Notes under the pieces: generated by a model
Seen by the model: only the letters and a program-made list of their open reading frames with translations
What the model was told of the DNA's origin: nothing
The model's database searches: none
DNA from: Pteria penguin
Taxonomy: Eukaryota > Mollusca > Bivalvia > Pterioida > Pteriidae
NCBI GenBank assembly: GCA_035048485.1
Contig: CM068585.1
Coordinates: forward strand, 1,853,001-1,917,000
Direction of reading: 5' to 3'
Length of the DNA: 64,000 bases
Shown here: positions 11,066-21,948 of the stretch, piece after piece
How positions within the stretch are numbered: position 1 is the first letter of the stretch
Layout: each line of letters opens with the position of its first letter
Translations under genes and position numbers: made by a program

Positions 11066-13296
11066 TAGGGCTGAGACAAATTCACAATTAATCACGAATT
11101 CGATTCGACTCGATATTTTCTTTCGATTCCGCCATGTTCGATACATTTGTCTCAATTTCGATTCAGTTCGACTATACGATCAACGTACAATGATTTAGTT
11201 ATATAATCATTACTGTTTCAGTATTTAGTAATATTTTTATTTCTTTTAAATACCGTTTGAAATAAGCAAATGTCTTAAATTTCTTTAACGTTTCATCAAT
11301 GACGGCATATTTATATTAGGCCAATATCGAAAGTATTCAATATGGTGATATAGTCTATTTGAAACATTTTAATTTTTTTCAGAGGAAATTCTGAATACAA
11401 AAAGAAAACATTCTCTCATAAATGTAAATGGGACTTTAAAACTTGAAATCAAAGTATATCATTATAAAATTTCTCTATATGAATACAACTGATGTCAGAT
11501 AAATTATCTTTAACGTATCATGTAATGCAAAATGTAGATCTAATGATTTACTAGTAATCGTGCAAATGAAATGTGGTCTACAAGTTTCTGTTTATTTTTT
11601 AGAATACAATACATTAACTAAATGTTAAATCACTAAAAAATCTCACCCCCCTCCTCATCCACCACTTTTTATGAACCATATACCTATTCAAAATGTAAAT
11701 ACTCATAAACATCTTGGACTTGTTTTCAATGTAGATGGTAATTGGAATACTCATATTGAAAGCATTATCTCAAAAGTTACTAAAAAACTTTACATCCTTA
11801 GAAAATTGAAATTTAATCTAGACAGATCTTCTCTTCAAAAATTGTATTTTGCTTATATCCGTCCATCTTTAGAATACGCCGATGTCATCTGGGACAATTG
11901 TTCTCAATTACTAAAAACCCGACTAGAACAAATACATAATGAGGCAGCCAGGATAGTCACTGGCACAACTAAATTAGTCAGTATTTCTCTTCTATTGAAG
12001 GAATCTGGATGGGAAACCCTTCAAAATCGCCGTTCGAAACATAAACTTATGTTATTCCATAAAATGTACCACCTCTCAGCCCCTCCATACTTAAACGTCC
12101 TCGTCCCACGTAGTGCATACGCAATTCATGGTAGAAATACTCGCAACAGTAATAGACTAATCCCCCCTCCATGTAACACGTCATTCTATCAAAATTCTTT
12201 CATACCTTCTGTTATATCCTTATGGAATGAAATTCCTGAAGAAATCCGTAATAATCCATCAAAATATGTATTCAAAAGATATCTGAATCGCGACATAACT
12301 CCTCTTCCTTCGTATTATCTATTCGGAAAAAGACAACACCAAATAATCCATTCACGGTTAAGAACAGAATGCAGTTCACTAAATGCCCATCTATACAAAC
12401 GCAATATTGTTCCAAGTCCTCTTTGTTCATGTGGTAGTATCGAGACTACAAATCACTTCCTTTTAGAATGTCCACTGTATAATGACGCACGTTCTCGCAC
12501 CATAGACCGATTACACGATAAAACGTTACAAACGCTTTTATACGGAAACGCGCTTTATCCTCCAAACCAAAATGAATATACGTTTGGCGTGGTGCATGAT
12601 TTCTTTAAAAGATCCAAGCGTTTTGGCTAAATAAAATACTCGTGCCCTTCCATACTTAAATCCATATTTCATGCAATGATAGAAAACATGATGACCCCCC
12701 CCCCCCTAAACTCTCACTTGCTCTAATACAACAAATAACATACAATCGTGATTAGCAAGTTCGTTTTTTCTCTAACTTTCTATGCATAAATATAAATGTA
12801 TCATATAAATTATAATGGATGCAAAAGATGACAATGAACTATTCTTCACTTATTACTCTCACTGTGTTGCTTTTGTATATATTACTTCCATTCTATTTCA
12901 TTCTACGCATGCTTTTTCGATATTGTTTGATGTTGTAATTGTTTACCCGAGAGAAGAATTTATATAAGTACATTGTACTTGTTTTCTGATCTCTAAGATG
13001 TGATGTATTTGTACCTGTAATATTGTTAAATGTATTGCAAATAAATGTTTAAACTAACTAAATGTACCTTGATCCTATAAAAAAGGATGGATGTCCGCTG
13101 ACTCGAAAAAATTAATGTACCTGTCTTAATGACATTTCTATGAAACTACGTAATGGGCGTGGTAAAATAATTGGATCAGGCATTTTGGACCAAGTTTTTC
13201 TACAACTTTAGTATATATTGTTTCGTATCAAAAATCATCGTATCGCTACTGCCGTATCAGAATAATTATCGTATCGTGAGGGAGGTTTCAGTCCTA
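11066..13296. mobile_element. hAT-like non-autonomous element, interrupted by a LINE
   Basis: Outer ends TAGGGCTGAGAC and, on the other strand, TAGGACTGAAAC form a 12-base imperfect terminal inverted repeat (10 of 12 match). They are flanked by CAAATTGC (11058-11065) and CAAAGTGC (13297-13304), an 8-base target duplication with one mismatch. Eight-base duplications and TAGGGCTG-type ends are usual for hAT elements. The left inner part holds GATTCGA repeats and the right inner part GTATCG repeats. The LINE at about 11660-13065 sits inside and must be younger. No transposase is visible. Confidence 0.5.
11660..13065 (+). pseudogene. 5'-truncated non-LTR retrotransposon (LINE), C-terminal ORF
   Basis: An open frame of 319 codons (11671-12630) begins inside the end of the RT domain: NTHKHLGLVFNVDGNW is the typical LINE block after the catalytic RT motifs. 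It continues through YIRPSLEYADVIWDN and a C-terminal zinc-binding pattern, CSCG then HFLLEC (residues about 257-272 of the frame). The YxDD-bearing part of the RT and any endonuclease are missing, so this is a dead 5'-truncated copy, although its remaining frame is intact and hence fairly young. A 3' UTR of about 430 bases follows, ending near AATAAATG (about 13045). The clade is not fixed; CR1/Jockey-like groups are possible. It is inserted in the hAT-like element. Confidence 0.85.
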
Positions 13297-13935
13297 CAAA
13301 GTGCAGATCAATGCGTCGTGCTCTTCTGTAGTCAATGACGTCCGTTTTAATACACAAAATTTACCGATCTTATGCTTTTCTCAGCATTACACATTGTAAG
13401 TCTTAAATGTGCCTTTTTACTTTGGGTAGGTACATTTTCACCCTGGGTAAGTGGATTTCTGTTAGTCCCATACCCGTTGGTAAGTGGATTTTTGAAAAAA
13501 AAATCTCGAACACTGGGCCGCCGCCGCCGCCTTACGCACATTTGTATGTACTATTAATTAGTGATCTGTGTATGATCCCATACCGTAACCACTAGATAGA
13601 AATATCTGCTGTAGCATTAAAACAAACAAATCTCTGGAATTTATATTATATTATAGGTATTATACCATTTATTAACCGCAGTTGGAGTAATATTTTTGTG
13701 TATAGTAATATACAGATCTACTTATTACACTTTTCATTTATAAAGATATTGTACAAAGGGGGACGCCAGGTGCAGTTAAAATTATCATCCGTGAGAGTTA
13801 TCTTTCTTGACCTCAATAACTTTGTTAAAGAAGATATGTCAACATACAAATTTGGGTAATTCGAAATTTTGCTTTAAACTAATTTTTTGACAAAATTCTA
13901 TTGCTATCTAAAAGTCCAAAGGGCGTGGTAAATCA
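13297..13935. other. non-coding spacer
   Basis: Holds a (GCC)n stretch near 13518-13531 and sequence with GGTAAGTGGATTT repeats; the related GTTACCCG-type sequence lies inverted near 10400-10480. No gene is seen. Confidence 0.45.
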
Positions 13936-14000
13936 TTCAGGAGACGCTTACTCCTCCCGGACACCTGGTCGTGCCTTTGAATTTCAGGGGTCCTGTGAAT
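13936..14000 (-). repeat. conserved hairpin box, copy 1
   Basis: On the minus strand: CCCCTGAAATTCAAAGG, then ACCAGGTGTCCGGGAGGAG and CGTCTCCTG. It belongs to the 14-copy motif discussed in the findings. The sequence after it (TGAATGTCCACTATGG) also follows the 40.5-41 kb copies. Confidence 0.75.
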
Positions 14001-14270
14001 GTCCACTATGGTACGCTGTTGGTAGTGCAACATTCACTTGACGTCAATTTCTTTTGTATATGCAAATTTTGATCAGCAAATTATACGAAATTAGCAAGAG
14101 TAAAAATTTTTGATGTGTGTAAAACATTTATCTTGTAATTGGTTCCGACGCCAGAATTGCATTTCATCAGCATTCCATGCCGTGAATAGGATAACTTGTC
14201 TCCTTAATATGCTCAGGTGTGTATACTTATGTATCTACATCCTCGATTTGAATAATTGACAGAACTTTTG

Positions 14271-14345
14271 CGACGGGTGTTTCATGCAACCGGGGGACGC
14301 TTACTCCTCCTGGGCACCTGGTCTAACCTCGATTTAATTGGGATT
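14271..14345 (-). repeat. conserved hairpin box, copy 2
   Basis: On the minus strand it holds ACCAGGTGCCCAGGAGGAG and ends CACCCGTCGC. It is a separate copy from the one at 13936 because the surroundings differ. Confidence 0.75.
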
Positions 14346-14798
14346 TGCATTTGTCTGAATATGACACTATACACGATATTGTCCTTTTATTCCATTTACT
14401 TCGGAATATGGTAAACCCTTCGTACTTCTTCGTTGTTTGTTCCACAAAATACTTTACCATGCTAGAAAAGTATCTTTCCAAAATTTATTACTGCAAGAAT
14501 TGACAATTTTTGTAATATAATTGTCTCGAAAATCATATAAATTACTTTCTTTATTGTTTCTAAAGTTTGCCTTGAAAATGTGTATCCATGATTTCTGCAC
14601 TTGTCAAAACTCCCTTTAAACAGGTTCATTTTAACGATAAAATGATATTTTCTACTTCAGTCATTTTTAACCCACCTTTTGGTATCCTTGTGCTTTAACT
14701 ACTTTTTAACCCAATGTAACCGTATTTGTTACTTCATAATTATATTCAGTTTTCTTTACTATTTTTAGTCATGCTTTTTGTCGCATTTAATTTCTTAT
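14346..14798. other. AT-rich spacer
   Basis: No gene, repeat or motif could be recognised. Confidence 0.4.
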
Positions 14799-14800
14799 TA

Positions 14801-15748
14801 CAGTCAAACCTCGTTATCTCGAAGTCGGAGGGACCATGGAAAATACTTCGAGATATCCGTAGTTCGAGATATCCAAATTTCGAGTTTAGGATCACAAATC
14901 TTGCAGTTCTTAATGTACGCCGATTCATTTGACATTTGTGATTATTATAGTAGATGTACGAGATATACATGTATTTATCAATAAATACGCATACGCATGA
15001 AGATGTGCATATTGTATTTTTCCTAAATAATCAATCTAAATCTCATCATACCTTTTATATTTTATGAATATATAGAGAATATAGTCCAAAACTGAAAACG
15101 TCATGTTTCCTTTTCAGTAACATCGTAATTTAAATCCAATACTGGATATAACTGTCGTATACTATACTTAAAACCGAGGACGGGCTAACACGTAAGACAA
15201 GATAAAGACTTAATTATTATTAATTACTATTGCTTTGCATAAAAATACATAGACATACACACGGATTGGAAATAGTAATAATTAATGAACAGTGTAAAGA
15301 AATTTTTTTTAAACGCAGGTATGAAAAAGCATTAATTACAGTTCATGTTAATTATCTAATTTTGTGTCGAGTTTAATAAGCTATCATCATTTATTAATAT
15401 TTGGTATAAATAACAGGGTACGCACGGACGCGATCGATTATGTAATTACTGCGGCTTTGTACAACGACACGGTCAATTGATCACACCACGCGAGCGACCT
15501 GTTATTTAGGGTAAACGCCGCGGGGAATATTGTCAATAAGAAGCAAACTTCGAGATAAACCTGGTAAATAAGAACTTCGGGACTTGAAAATGTATTCGAG
15601 ATAAGCATGGTATTCGACATATCAGTGTTCGACACATCCGGGGTAAATTTAATCATAATATGAAGGATTTTTTTTCGGGACCGACGTTCGACTTCGAGAT
15701 ATCCCGGGTATTCGAGATATCAGTGTTCGAGATATCGAAGTTTGACTG
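14801..15748. mobile_element. pogo/Tigger-like non-autonomous DNA transposon
   Basis: The ends CAGTCAAACCTCGTTATCTC and, on the other strand, CAGTCAAACTTCGATATCTC are inverted repeats flanked by TA on both sides (14799-14800 and 15749-15750). A TA target duplication and CAGTCAAACCTCG ends are typical of pogo/Tigger members of the Tc1-mariner superfamily. TTCGAGATAT words recur near both ends as subterminal repeats. The 948 bases contain no transposase-like frame, so mobility would depend on an enzyme supplied elsewhere. Confidence 0.85.
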
Positions 15749-15929
15749 TAGTTATTGTGTAGTTTCTATTTTAAGACTTGTTTTATTTCGAAAGTGCAAT
15801 AAACAAATTATTTTTATTCCAGTTTTAGAATAATTATTGTTTTAACTACAGAGATTTTACGGAGCAGTGTTAAACGTCGCCTGTTGCAATACTTAACAGA
15901 GATTTTACCTTTGGAAGGTGAGAATTATT

Positions 15930-16783
15930 GCTAAGCGAAACCATTTCATCCAAGTTTACAAAGAATTCAATTCCAAGAAAAGAAAAATGTGCGAATCCCC
16001 AGTGGAGTTTACATCTAGTGTGATAGTAGATCCCTTTTCTCCCCTTTCCAAATGTTAGTTTTTGAACAGTTGATATCTAAACCAGGAATTCGTGCATATA
16101 ATTCCAAAGCAGAGAAAAAAGACGATTTTTAAACATTTAAAATCAAGGAAAATATCATCAACATATTGCGATATTTTATGTTCTTTATAATTTGTAACAA
16201 TGCCTTTAATGTCTCTGTTTTATTTATTTAAGAAGTGCAAAGAATTCTGCCGCCCAAAGAAAAATGTAAGGAGCAACAGGGTCACTTTGCCTGCAACAGT
16301 GATGTATAGACAATCGTTCAGAGAGAAAACCAGATTGTATAATTAATGTCTTTGTTAAGAATTTTGACCCAATTAATAATATAATCTTAGCATCCAAAGA
16401 CTTTGAGGTCCTTATAAAGAAATAACCAACATACGGAATCAAACGCTTTTTCAAAGTCTAATAATACAATTCAACCATGAATATTATTTGTTTCTGTAAA
16501 AGATAGATGGTCATAAATGCAGATTTTTCTCAAATATATCATTTATAGTTCCAATTATAAAATGTTTCAAATCTGACCAGAAAAAATTATAAAGCTCTCT
16601 TGTAAATCCTGTATAACCTGGGGACTTGTCATATTGTTGGTAACATAGAATAGTTCAGTATCAGTTATAGGTTCTTTAATGCGAAAAGCATCAGAATTAC
16701 GAATTTTGAGGATTCCATTCGAGTCTAAATGGATATTCAAATCAATGTAAGTCTACAGTTTGTTCATTATCAAAGTCAATACC
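15930..16783 (-). pseudogene. L1/Tx1-like LINE reverse transcriptase ruin
   Basis: Read on the minus strand in changing frames, it shows the RT blocks in order: SPGYTGFTRELYNFFW (about 16625-16578), LLDFEKAFDS (motif A, about 16460), a block ending DPVAPYIFLWAAEFFALL (about 16280-16225), then QYVDDIFLDFK (motif C with YVDD, about 16160). Several frameshifts and stops break it. The blocks and their spacing fit the L1/Tx1 group. The 5' part of the same element appears to continue at about 20600-20960, the gap being the inserted PLE. Confidence 0.75.
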
Positions 16784-16846
16784 GTTAATAATTCTCAAAG
16801 TCCAAAGGCAGATACAAAATCGTGTTAGTTTCCAAAAGGAACTGTT

Positions 16847-16917
16847 GTGAACCCCCAAATACTGAAAACTTCCGGGGAGAGTAAGCGTCTCCTGTCTGCA
16901 TGCATCACCCGTCACAG
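16847..16917 (+). repeat. conserved hairpin box, copy 3
   Basis: Lies in the 3' UTR of PLE copy A (antisense to the plus strand). It keeps GGGGAGAGTAAGCGTCTCC but has lost the GGTGAGACCAGGTGC part that the sister fragment at 38857-38943 retains. Confidence 0.75.
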
Positions 16918-17040
16918 CAGTTCTCAAGAAAGATGTCAAAATCAAGAGTTTTGGTTACCTAATTGTATATACGAAAGTACAAAACTGGTATACAAAATCA
17001 CATTTGGTGTTCACTGAACAGGTCATTTAGTCGCATTCCA

Positions 17041-17755
17041 GAATATTATCAATCATTCCAGAAAGAGGCACATCATATTTTCGTACAAGATCCCCATAGC
17101 GACCATAGAACTTCCTCAGTGACGATTTCAAACGTTCTTTAACATAGCCCTGCATGAGCAACTTAGTGGCCAGTCGTTTGGCCCTTGGAATAAAACGTCA
17201 TATAGAGAACAGGCGAAGTTAGTTATTTGGAAGTTAAAATCGTCACGTTTGCCATACAGAAAGGTGTTCAAATGACCATTATTGTCCAAAGTTAAAAATA
17301 TATCCAGATACGAAGCGGAATTATTGCTCTCGGTTGTCTCTTTTATCTCAAGTTCATGGGGATAGAGTTCATGTATGTAATCCTTATAGTTAGGATTATT
17401 GTTTGACAATACGTCGTCTATATATCTATACGTATAAATAAACTGAGATACAAGGCTTTTTCTGCCTGTGGAGAGCATGTTTTGAATAAATTCTGCCTCA
17501 TACGAATATAAGAAAATGTCAGCAAGAAGAGGGGCGCACTTAGTTCCCATGGGAATGCCAATGATTTGCTGAAAAATGTTCCCTCCAAACACCACGAAAA
17601 TATTGTCTATTAAAAATTCCAGCATTTTCATGATTTGATCTTCGGTATACTTGTGTTTTGCATCAGAGTGTTGTTTTACAAAATATGTATCTTCCCGCCT
17701 AATGACAAGATATTTATATCTACGATCTCCATTTTTTGGAAAAAAGAATCACTCC
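17041..17755 (-). pseudogene. PLE copy A, RT catalytic half
   Basis: The frame 17631-17128 contains GIPMGTKCAPLLADIFLYSY (RT motif B) and YRYIDDVLSNNN with the catalytic aspartates, then SASYLDIFLTLDNNG. An internal deletion removes the YGVFISQLIRYARAC block seen in the other copies, and a frameshift follows. Upstream, up to 17755, KNGDRRYKYLVI is still readable. The remaining part would act as the RNA-templated DNA polymerase of the element but is not intact. Confidence 0.85.
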
Positions 17756-18189
17756 TACAGATCTATGGTCTTAGCTCGCTTTCAGACTGGCAGAGCACGG
17801 TTTATCATGTTGATGTCGCATATATTTTTATATCATTATGTGTTTTACAATACCTTACGTGTTTATATTTTATAACCTTTCAATATGCGATACCTGTTGA
17901 CTCTTGTTCTTTACATGGAGGATTATTTATAAATCTTTAAATGTACGTCCTTTGATTGTTCTGTTGTTATGGTGATTGGGAAGGTGGGCCCGTAAACCGG
18001 TTAACCTCACCATTTGTTTGGCTTTTGTCAAATTAAATGACCGTCCTAAGTCGGTATTGTAATTACATTACAATCAATATTTTTGTAATGTGTTATATGT
18101 GCTAGTGTATTATTGATATTCATGTATTGTATAGCCACATTGTGACTTCTGCCACATAACTGAGCCAGTAACTCCTCTTTTTTCTTTCG
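17756..18189 (+). mobile_element. F2a 3' tail inserted in PLE copy A
   Basis: Sense strand is plus. Runs from ACTCCTACAGATCTATGG through CAGAGCACGGTTTATCATG and TGGGCCCGTAAACCGGTTAA to the 3' end GCCAGTAACTCCTCTTTTTT. It splits the RT between the motif A helix (KLKHRLATII in the shifted frame) and FPKNGDRRYKY. ATTC lies at both junctions but may not be a true target duplication. Eight bases of the PLE are missing at the site compared with the 28-29 kb copy. Confidence 0.85.
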
Positions 18190-19432
18190 AATAATTGTAG
18201 CAAGTCTGTGTTTGAGCTTTGATGCGGAATTGTAATGTAGAGCGTGGAGAATTCAAAAGATTTGATGCTGACAATATTATTAAATTTCGGAGATTTTAGA
18301 TTCTCTAAAAGTTCTTTACAATTCGTGAGGATCCACATCTGATTTATTCCGCTTCTGGAGTATGCGATATCACAGTAAATTTGAAGACCATGCTTGATGT
18401 GTGTCAATATCTGCGTTAGCAATATGGATAGAGGTTTGGTGGTACACATGGAAGAACCACCGATGAAACAATGTTTGTAAGGGGTTTTGTGCATTTTTGG
18501 AATCCAATAAATATAAGGTAATTCAAGGTCAGAGTATGTGGTGGTAATTCCAAAAGACTCGAGGACAGATTTGTGGTTTTTGTTTTATTTATTGTATAGC
18601 TCCATGGTGACTTCTGCCACATAACTGAGCCAGTAACTCCTCTTTTTTCTTGAAGTATTTCAGAAATAGATAAATTTGGTTGTGTGTATTTTGGATTTCC
18701 AGGTGCAGAGTGTAATCCAAGTTCCTCTAACAGACAATTAATGTAAAATGTTTTGCAAACGAAGGTATAATTGTTTGCCGGGTTGTCAGCTGGGACAATA
18801 ATAAATTGTTCATAGAGTTCAGAGAGTTCTCTGTCTTCATCAGGTATATTAAATATAGACTCGTGTATGGTTCTTACCGAATGCCTGAGACGCCCTATTC
18901 TTCTTTTGAGTAGTTCTCCGATGGATTTTATCCACTCGGAGAGCGTTCCAGGCTCCACTTCTTCCCTTTTTGACCATCTCTTGGCATATTCCTCGCATGC
19001 ATTCTTAATAATTTTGAAATTTTCACGCCATGTGAACGAATGGGACTCTCTATATTTAGAACCTTTCTTAAGGAGGCCTCGTAATTTCCTGTTATGGACT
19101 ATATTGAGGTCACCAGTTACAACATGGCAGCATGGAGGGTAAAGATACTTTGATGCGGAACATGTACAGGGTGGAGGGTCTTTTGGAATGTTGTGTGAAT
19201 CAAGACACTGTAAAACACTTTTATAATTAAATATTTTAGAGGACACAGAAGATGTATAGCTGTAAGAAAAGAAGGCGACTCCTAATGTTTGAAATGCGGA
19301 GGGATTTTGGTTCAAAATGTTACTCAATGCCTTGAAAAGTATGCTAGACGATATGTCCATAATGATGCCCTGCAGTTGATAATATGGGGAACTAGAGTCG
19401 GTAAAATGTAAGGATATTGACGATTCGTACAA
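18190..19432 (-). pseudogene. PLE copy A, linker and N-terminal RT part
   Basis: Contains the cysteine-rich stretch CTCSASKYLYPPCCHVVTGD, FTWRENFKIIKNACEEYAKR, PADNPANNYTFVCKTF (RT motif 1-like region), MHKTPYKHCFIGGSS and the motif A sequence FEFSTLYITIPH. It is interrupted at about 18592-18655 by a 64-base F2a insertion that changes frame, and a one-base deletion lies just after motif A. The same regions without insertion can be read in the 46.9-48.2 kb copy. Confidence 0.85.
18592..18655 (+). mobile_element. extremely truncated F2a copy in PLE A
   Basis: Only the last ~60 bases of F2a (from TATTGTATAGCTCCATGG to the shared end ACTCCTCTTTTTTCTT). It interrupts the coding sequence between NLSISEILQ and the following ELPYIYWIPKMHK-type block, which is found in another frame after it. 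Confidence 0.85.
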
Positions 19433-19433
19433 T

Positions 19434-20380
19434 TCATATAACCTTTTTGAAAGGAAGAGAATATAACTTGGTACGAATATGATGAAGCCCTAATGGTAGA
19501 TTGACAAATGGTAAAAGAGTGTCCAAGGATATATCATGGGTATTGGGCTTATTACACCTACGTTTTCCATGACTTCTACGCCTTCTTGATGTATGGCCAA
19601 ACAACTGAAGAACATTCACCGACTGGTTCCCAGGGCTTGTTAAATTTACTACAGTATCAATGTGGTCATTGCAACCATAAGGTGCCGCGGTACCTAATTC
19701 TCTAATCCAATAATCTTCCCTTTTTCGGCGAAATGGGGTACTTAGGTTAGGATTATTGGAAGGATGGTATATTTTTTGCAAAATGCGGACTTTCAGGGAC
19801 AAAATAGAATCGTCGGGCGAATTAAAATGTCTATAAAGTAATTGGTTACCACTGTGGTTTATTTGAAAACGGTGCCCTGACATCCTGGTACGTAATTGAC
19901 CCTTCGTCTCTCCGACATAAATCATGCCGCATAAGGAACACTCTATACCATATATCAAGTTGGATGACTTGCAAGATAGGTTTTCAAAAGTACGAGTAAA
20001 AAAGAACGTTTAGTAAGATTACTCGTAAAAGTGTTGTCGGTTATAAGGATCGGGCATGTTTTACAGTTTTTGTCTCCGCATTTGGATATATTACAATCAA
20101 AAGGAACAAAATTGTGATCCTTTAAAATATCTACAACTTCGACTTTACATGCTTTAATAGCTATATAACTGTCTGCGTTCTTATACTACATCTTGTTGTC
20201 ATCGCTAACAATGTATGTATTCTTGGTAATGTCCCGTAGGACAACATGTGGGACACCTGTATTACCTGTCATATTCGTGTCCATAGATGTAGCAGTGTGG
20301 CACCTTTTTTGACTGGACGACGTGCCAGCCACTACAGCCAAAGTATAATTTTTCATAATCCAGTTTACATTCTTTCGATT
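19434..20380 (-). pseudogene. PLE copy A, GIY-YIG endonuclease region
   Basis: The frame 19958-19434 has LIYGIECSLCGMIYVGETKG (GIY-YIG core), RTRMSGHR, and the later REDYWIREL with the putative catalytic glutamate. Upstream, the cysteine cluster DCNISKCGDKNCKTC is readable to about 20100. A frameshift lies near 20000 and a TGG-to-TAG stop near 20190 (tryptophan in the 44.7 kb copy). In PLEs this nuclease is thought to nick the target for reverse transcription. Confidence 0.85.
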
Positions 20381-20382
20381 CT

Positions 20383-20480
20383 GTTTATTATTATTATTTC
20401 TTTCTTTATTATTATTATTTTTCTTTTTTATTACTATTATTTCTTTCTTTATTATTATTATTTTTCTTTTTATTTCCAGT
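20383..20480. repeat. ATT/TTTC low-complexity run
   Basis: Alternating (TTA)n and TTTCTTT blocks at the 5' end of PLE copy A. Confidence 0.85.
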
Positions 20481-20590
20481 TTATAGTTTATAGTTTTGTA
20501 ATTTCTTGATTCTAGACCACAAAAATACTGTGGACGGCAACCATGCTAACCGTTATTGGCACCAGGCAAGATTTATTTAAGTTGTTAGCT

Positions 20591-20960
20591 TGTTTATTAA
20601 TCGTTGTAAAATAAAGTTTAAATTTAAAAAATTGCGTGGGGGCTTTTCATCTTCCTCTACCCTTTTTGCTTTTGACCTTGTAACTTTTCTTTTCGTATGT
20701 TTTCCGATAAATCTTTTTTCCGTTAAGGATTTCTAATTCTCATTCATTATCTGTTTGCTTAGATTCTAATTTATTTATTTCATCTGTAAGCTTTTTATCT
20801 AATTTCTTCCATTCTTCCTGAAAGAAACATGAAATGAAGATTTCCATAGTTTCCACCGATTTCCAAAAGAAGTACTTAGAGAATTAAGAGAAATTATGTC
20901 AAGACATGATAGATTATCTGGAATGTCCTGAATACCTTCTTTTTTGTATAATATATATTA
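20591..20960 (-). pseudogene. L1/Tx1-like LINE linker fragment
   Basis: On the minus strand WKKLDKKLTDEINKLESKQ, then LEILNGKKIYRKTYEKK and VEEDEKPPRNFLNLNF match the segment between endonuclease and RT of L1/Tx1-like ORF2 proteins. Together with 15930-16783 it looks like one LINE split by the insertion of PLE copy A. Confidence 0.6.
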
Positions 20961-21007
20961 GCTTTTTTTCTTTTGTTTTGTGTATGTGTTTTGGTTTTTC
21001 TTTGGTT

Positions 21008-21052
21008 GGGGGGGGGGGGGTGGGGGGTTGTTTTTGTTTTTTTTTTTATTTA

Positions 21053-21083
<31 letters not shown>

Positions 21084-21092
21084 TTTTTTTGG
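21008..21092. repeat. poly-G and poly-T tracts
   Basis: A G run (about 12) followed by T-rich homopolymer of about 30. Such runs are error-prone in assembly; the frame across them is spurious. Confidence 0.8.
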
Positions 21093-21824
21093 TCTTTTTA
21101 AGGATTAAGTATATATATTCTTCAATTGGCTACATACTGAGCGTTTCTCTATGCGCTATCTAATAGGAAATGAGCCAAACACAAGCTAACAGCTTGCTTA
21201 CAGTTCAAGTGGCGCCCCCTAAAATGTATTTGCATTGACCTACTGGAGGTAATTAGACTAGGTGATAAGAAATTATAGATAGAAGGACAAAGAAAATAAA
21301 TAACAGAAATTAATGGTAGTGAAAAACACACAAGTGATAAAATAAGTAAGTACCAATAAATAAAAAAAAATGGTACGGACAGACGATAGGAATCCGTGTC
21401 TTTATACTTGTCATGTAACTCGCCATCCAATATTACCACTTGTCTTGACAGTACTTTTTTTTTTTTTTTGGTACTTACTTATTTTTATCACTTATTTGTT
21501 TTTCACTCCCATTTATTTCTGTTATTTATTTTCTTTGTAGCCAGTTGAAGAAACCAGTTTTTATTAGACTAGTGCTTTGTATATATTTTCTATCTTTCTT
21601 TTCGTGTCTTTATATTTATGTAACTGTTTGTTTGTGTGTGTCCTGAAGAAGAAGCAAATTGCTTCGAAAATTTGGCAATTTTTTTATTGTTTTAGTATCG
21701 TTATCGCTTACCTGTGCATTTATATTGACCCCTTTTTCTCGAGCGATTTGCATTAACCTTCATGGAGGTTGATCCGATACTTATAAATAGTGAATGTTGT
21801 TACAATTTCCTTTTTTGTGCTTTA

Positions 21825-21828
<4 letters not shown>
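21093..21828. other. non-coding spacer
   Basis: Contains imperfect repeats (TAAATAACAGAAATTAATGG forward near 21298 and a related inverted stretch near 21480-21530) and the small hairpin at 21642-21676. No gene is seen. Confidence 0.45.

Positions 21829-21884
<56 letters not shown>
21829..21884. repeat. (GT)n microsatellite
   Basis: About 28 GT repeats just downstream of the GPCR pseudogene. Confidence 0.95.
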
Positions 21885-21886
<2 letters not shown>

Positions 21887-21948
21887 TCCCTCATAATACA
21901 TACACATTTCATTCAGATGCATAAGATACATAGTCCAAGTTGTGGAAA

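Larger units (their letters stand above)
16784..20590 (-). mobile_element. PLE copy A (Naiad-type), nearly full length, broken
   Basis: Sense strand is minus. From 5' to 3' it carries an N-terminal GIY-YIG nuclease, a long linker, an RT, and a 3' UTR with the hairpin box at 16847-16917. The order nuclease-then-RT is the permuted arrangement described for Naiad-type PLEs. It lies inside an L1/Tx1-like LINE and carries two F2a insertions (17756-18189 and about 18592-18655). The 3' boundary is taken from the fragment at 38788-39105, which stops at the same point. The 5' boundary is set only by the last LINE-like sequence near 20590. Stops and frameshifts in all parts make it inactive. Confidence 0.85.
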
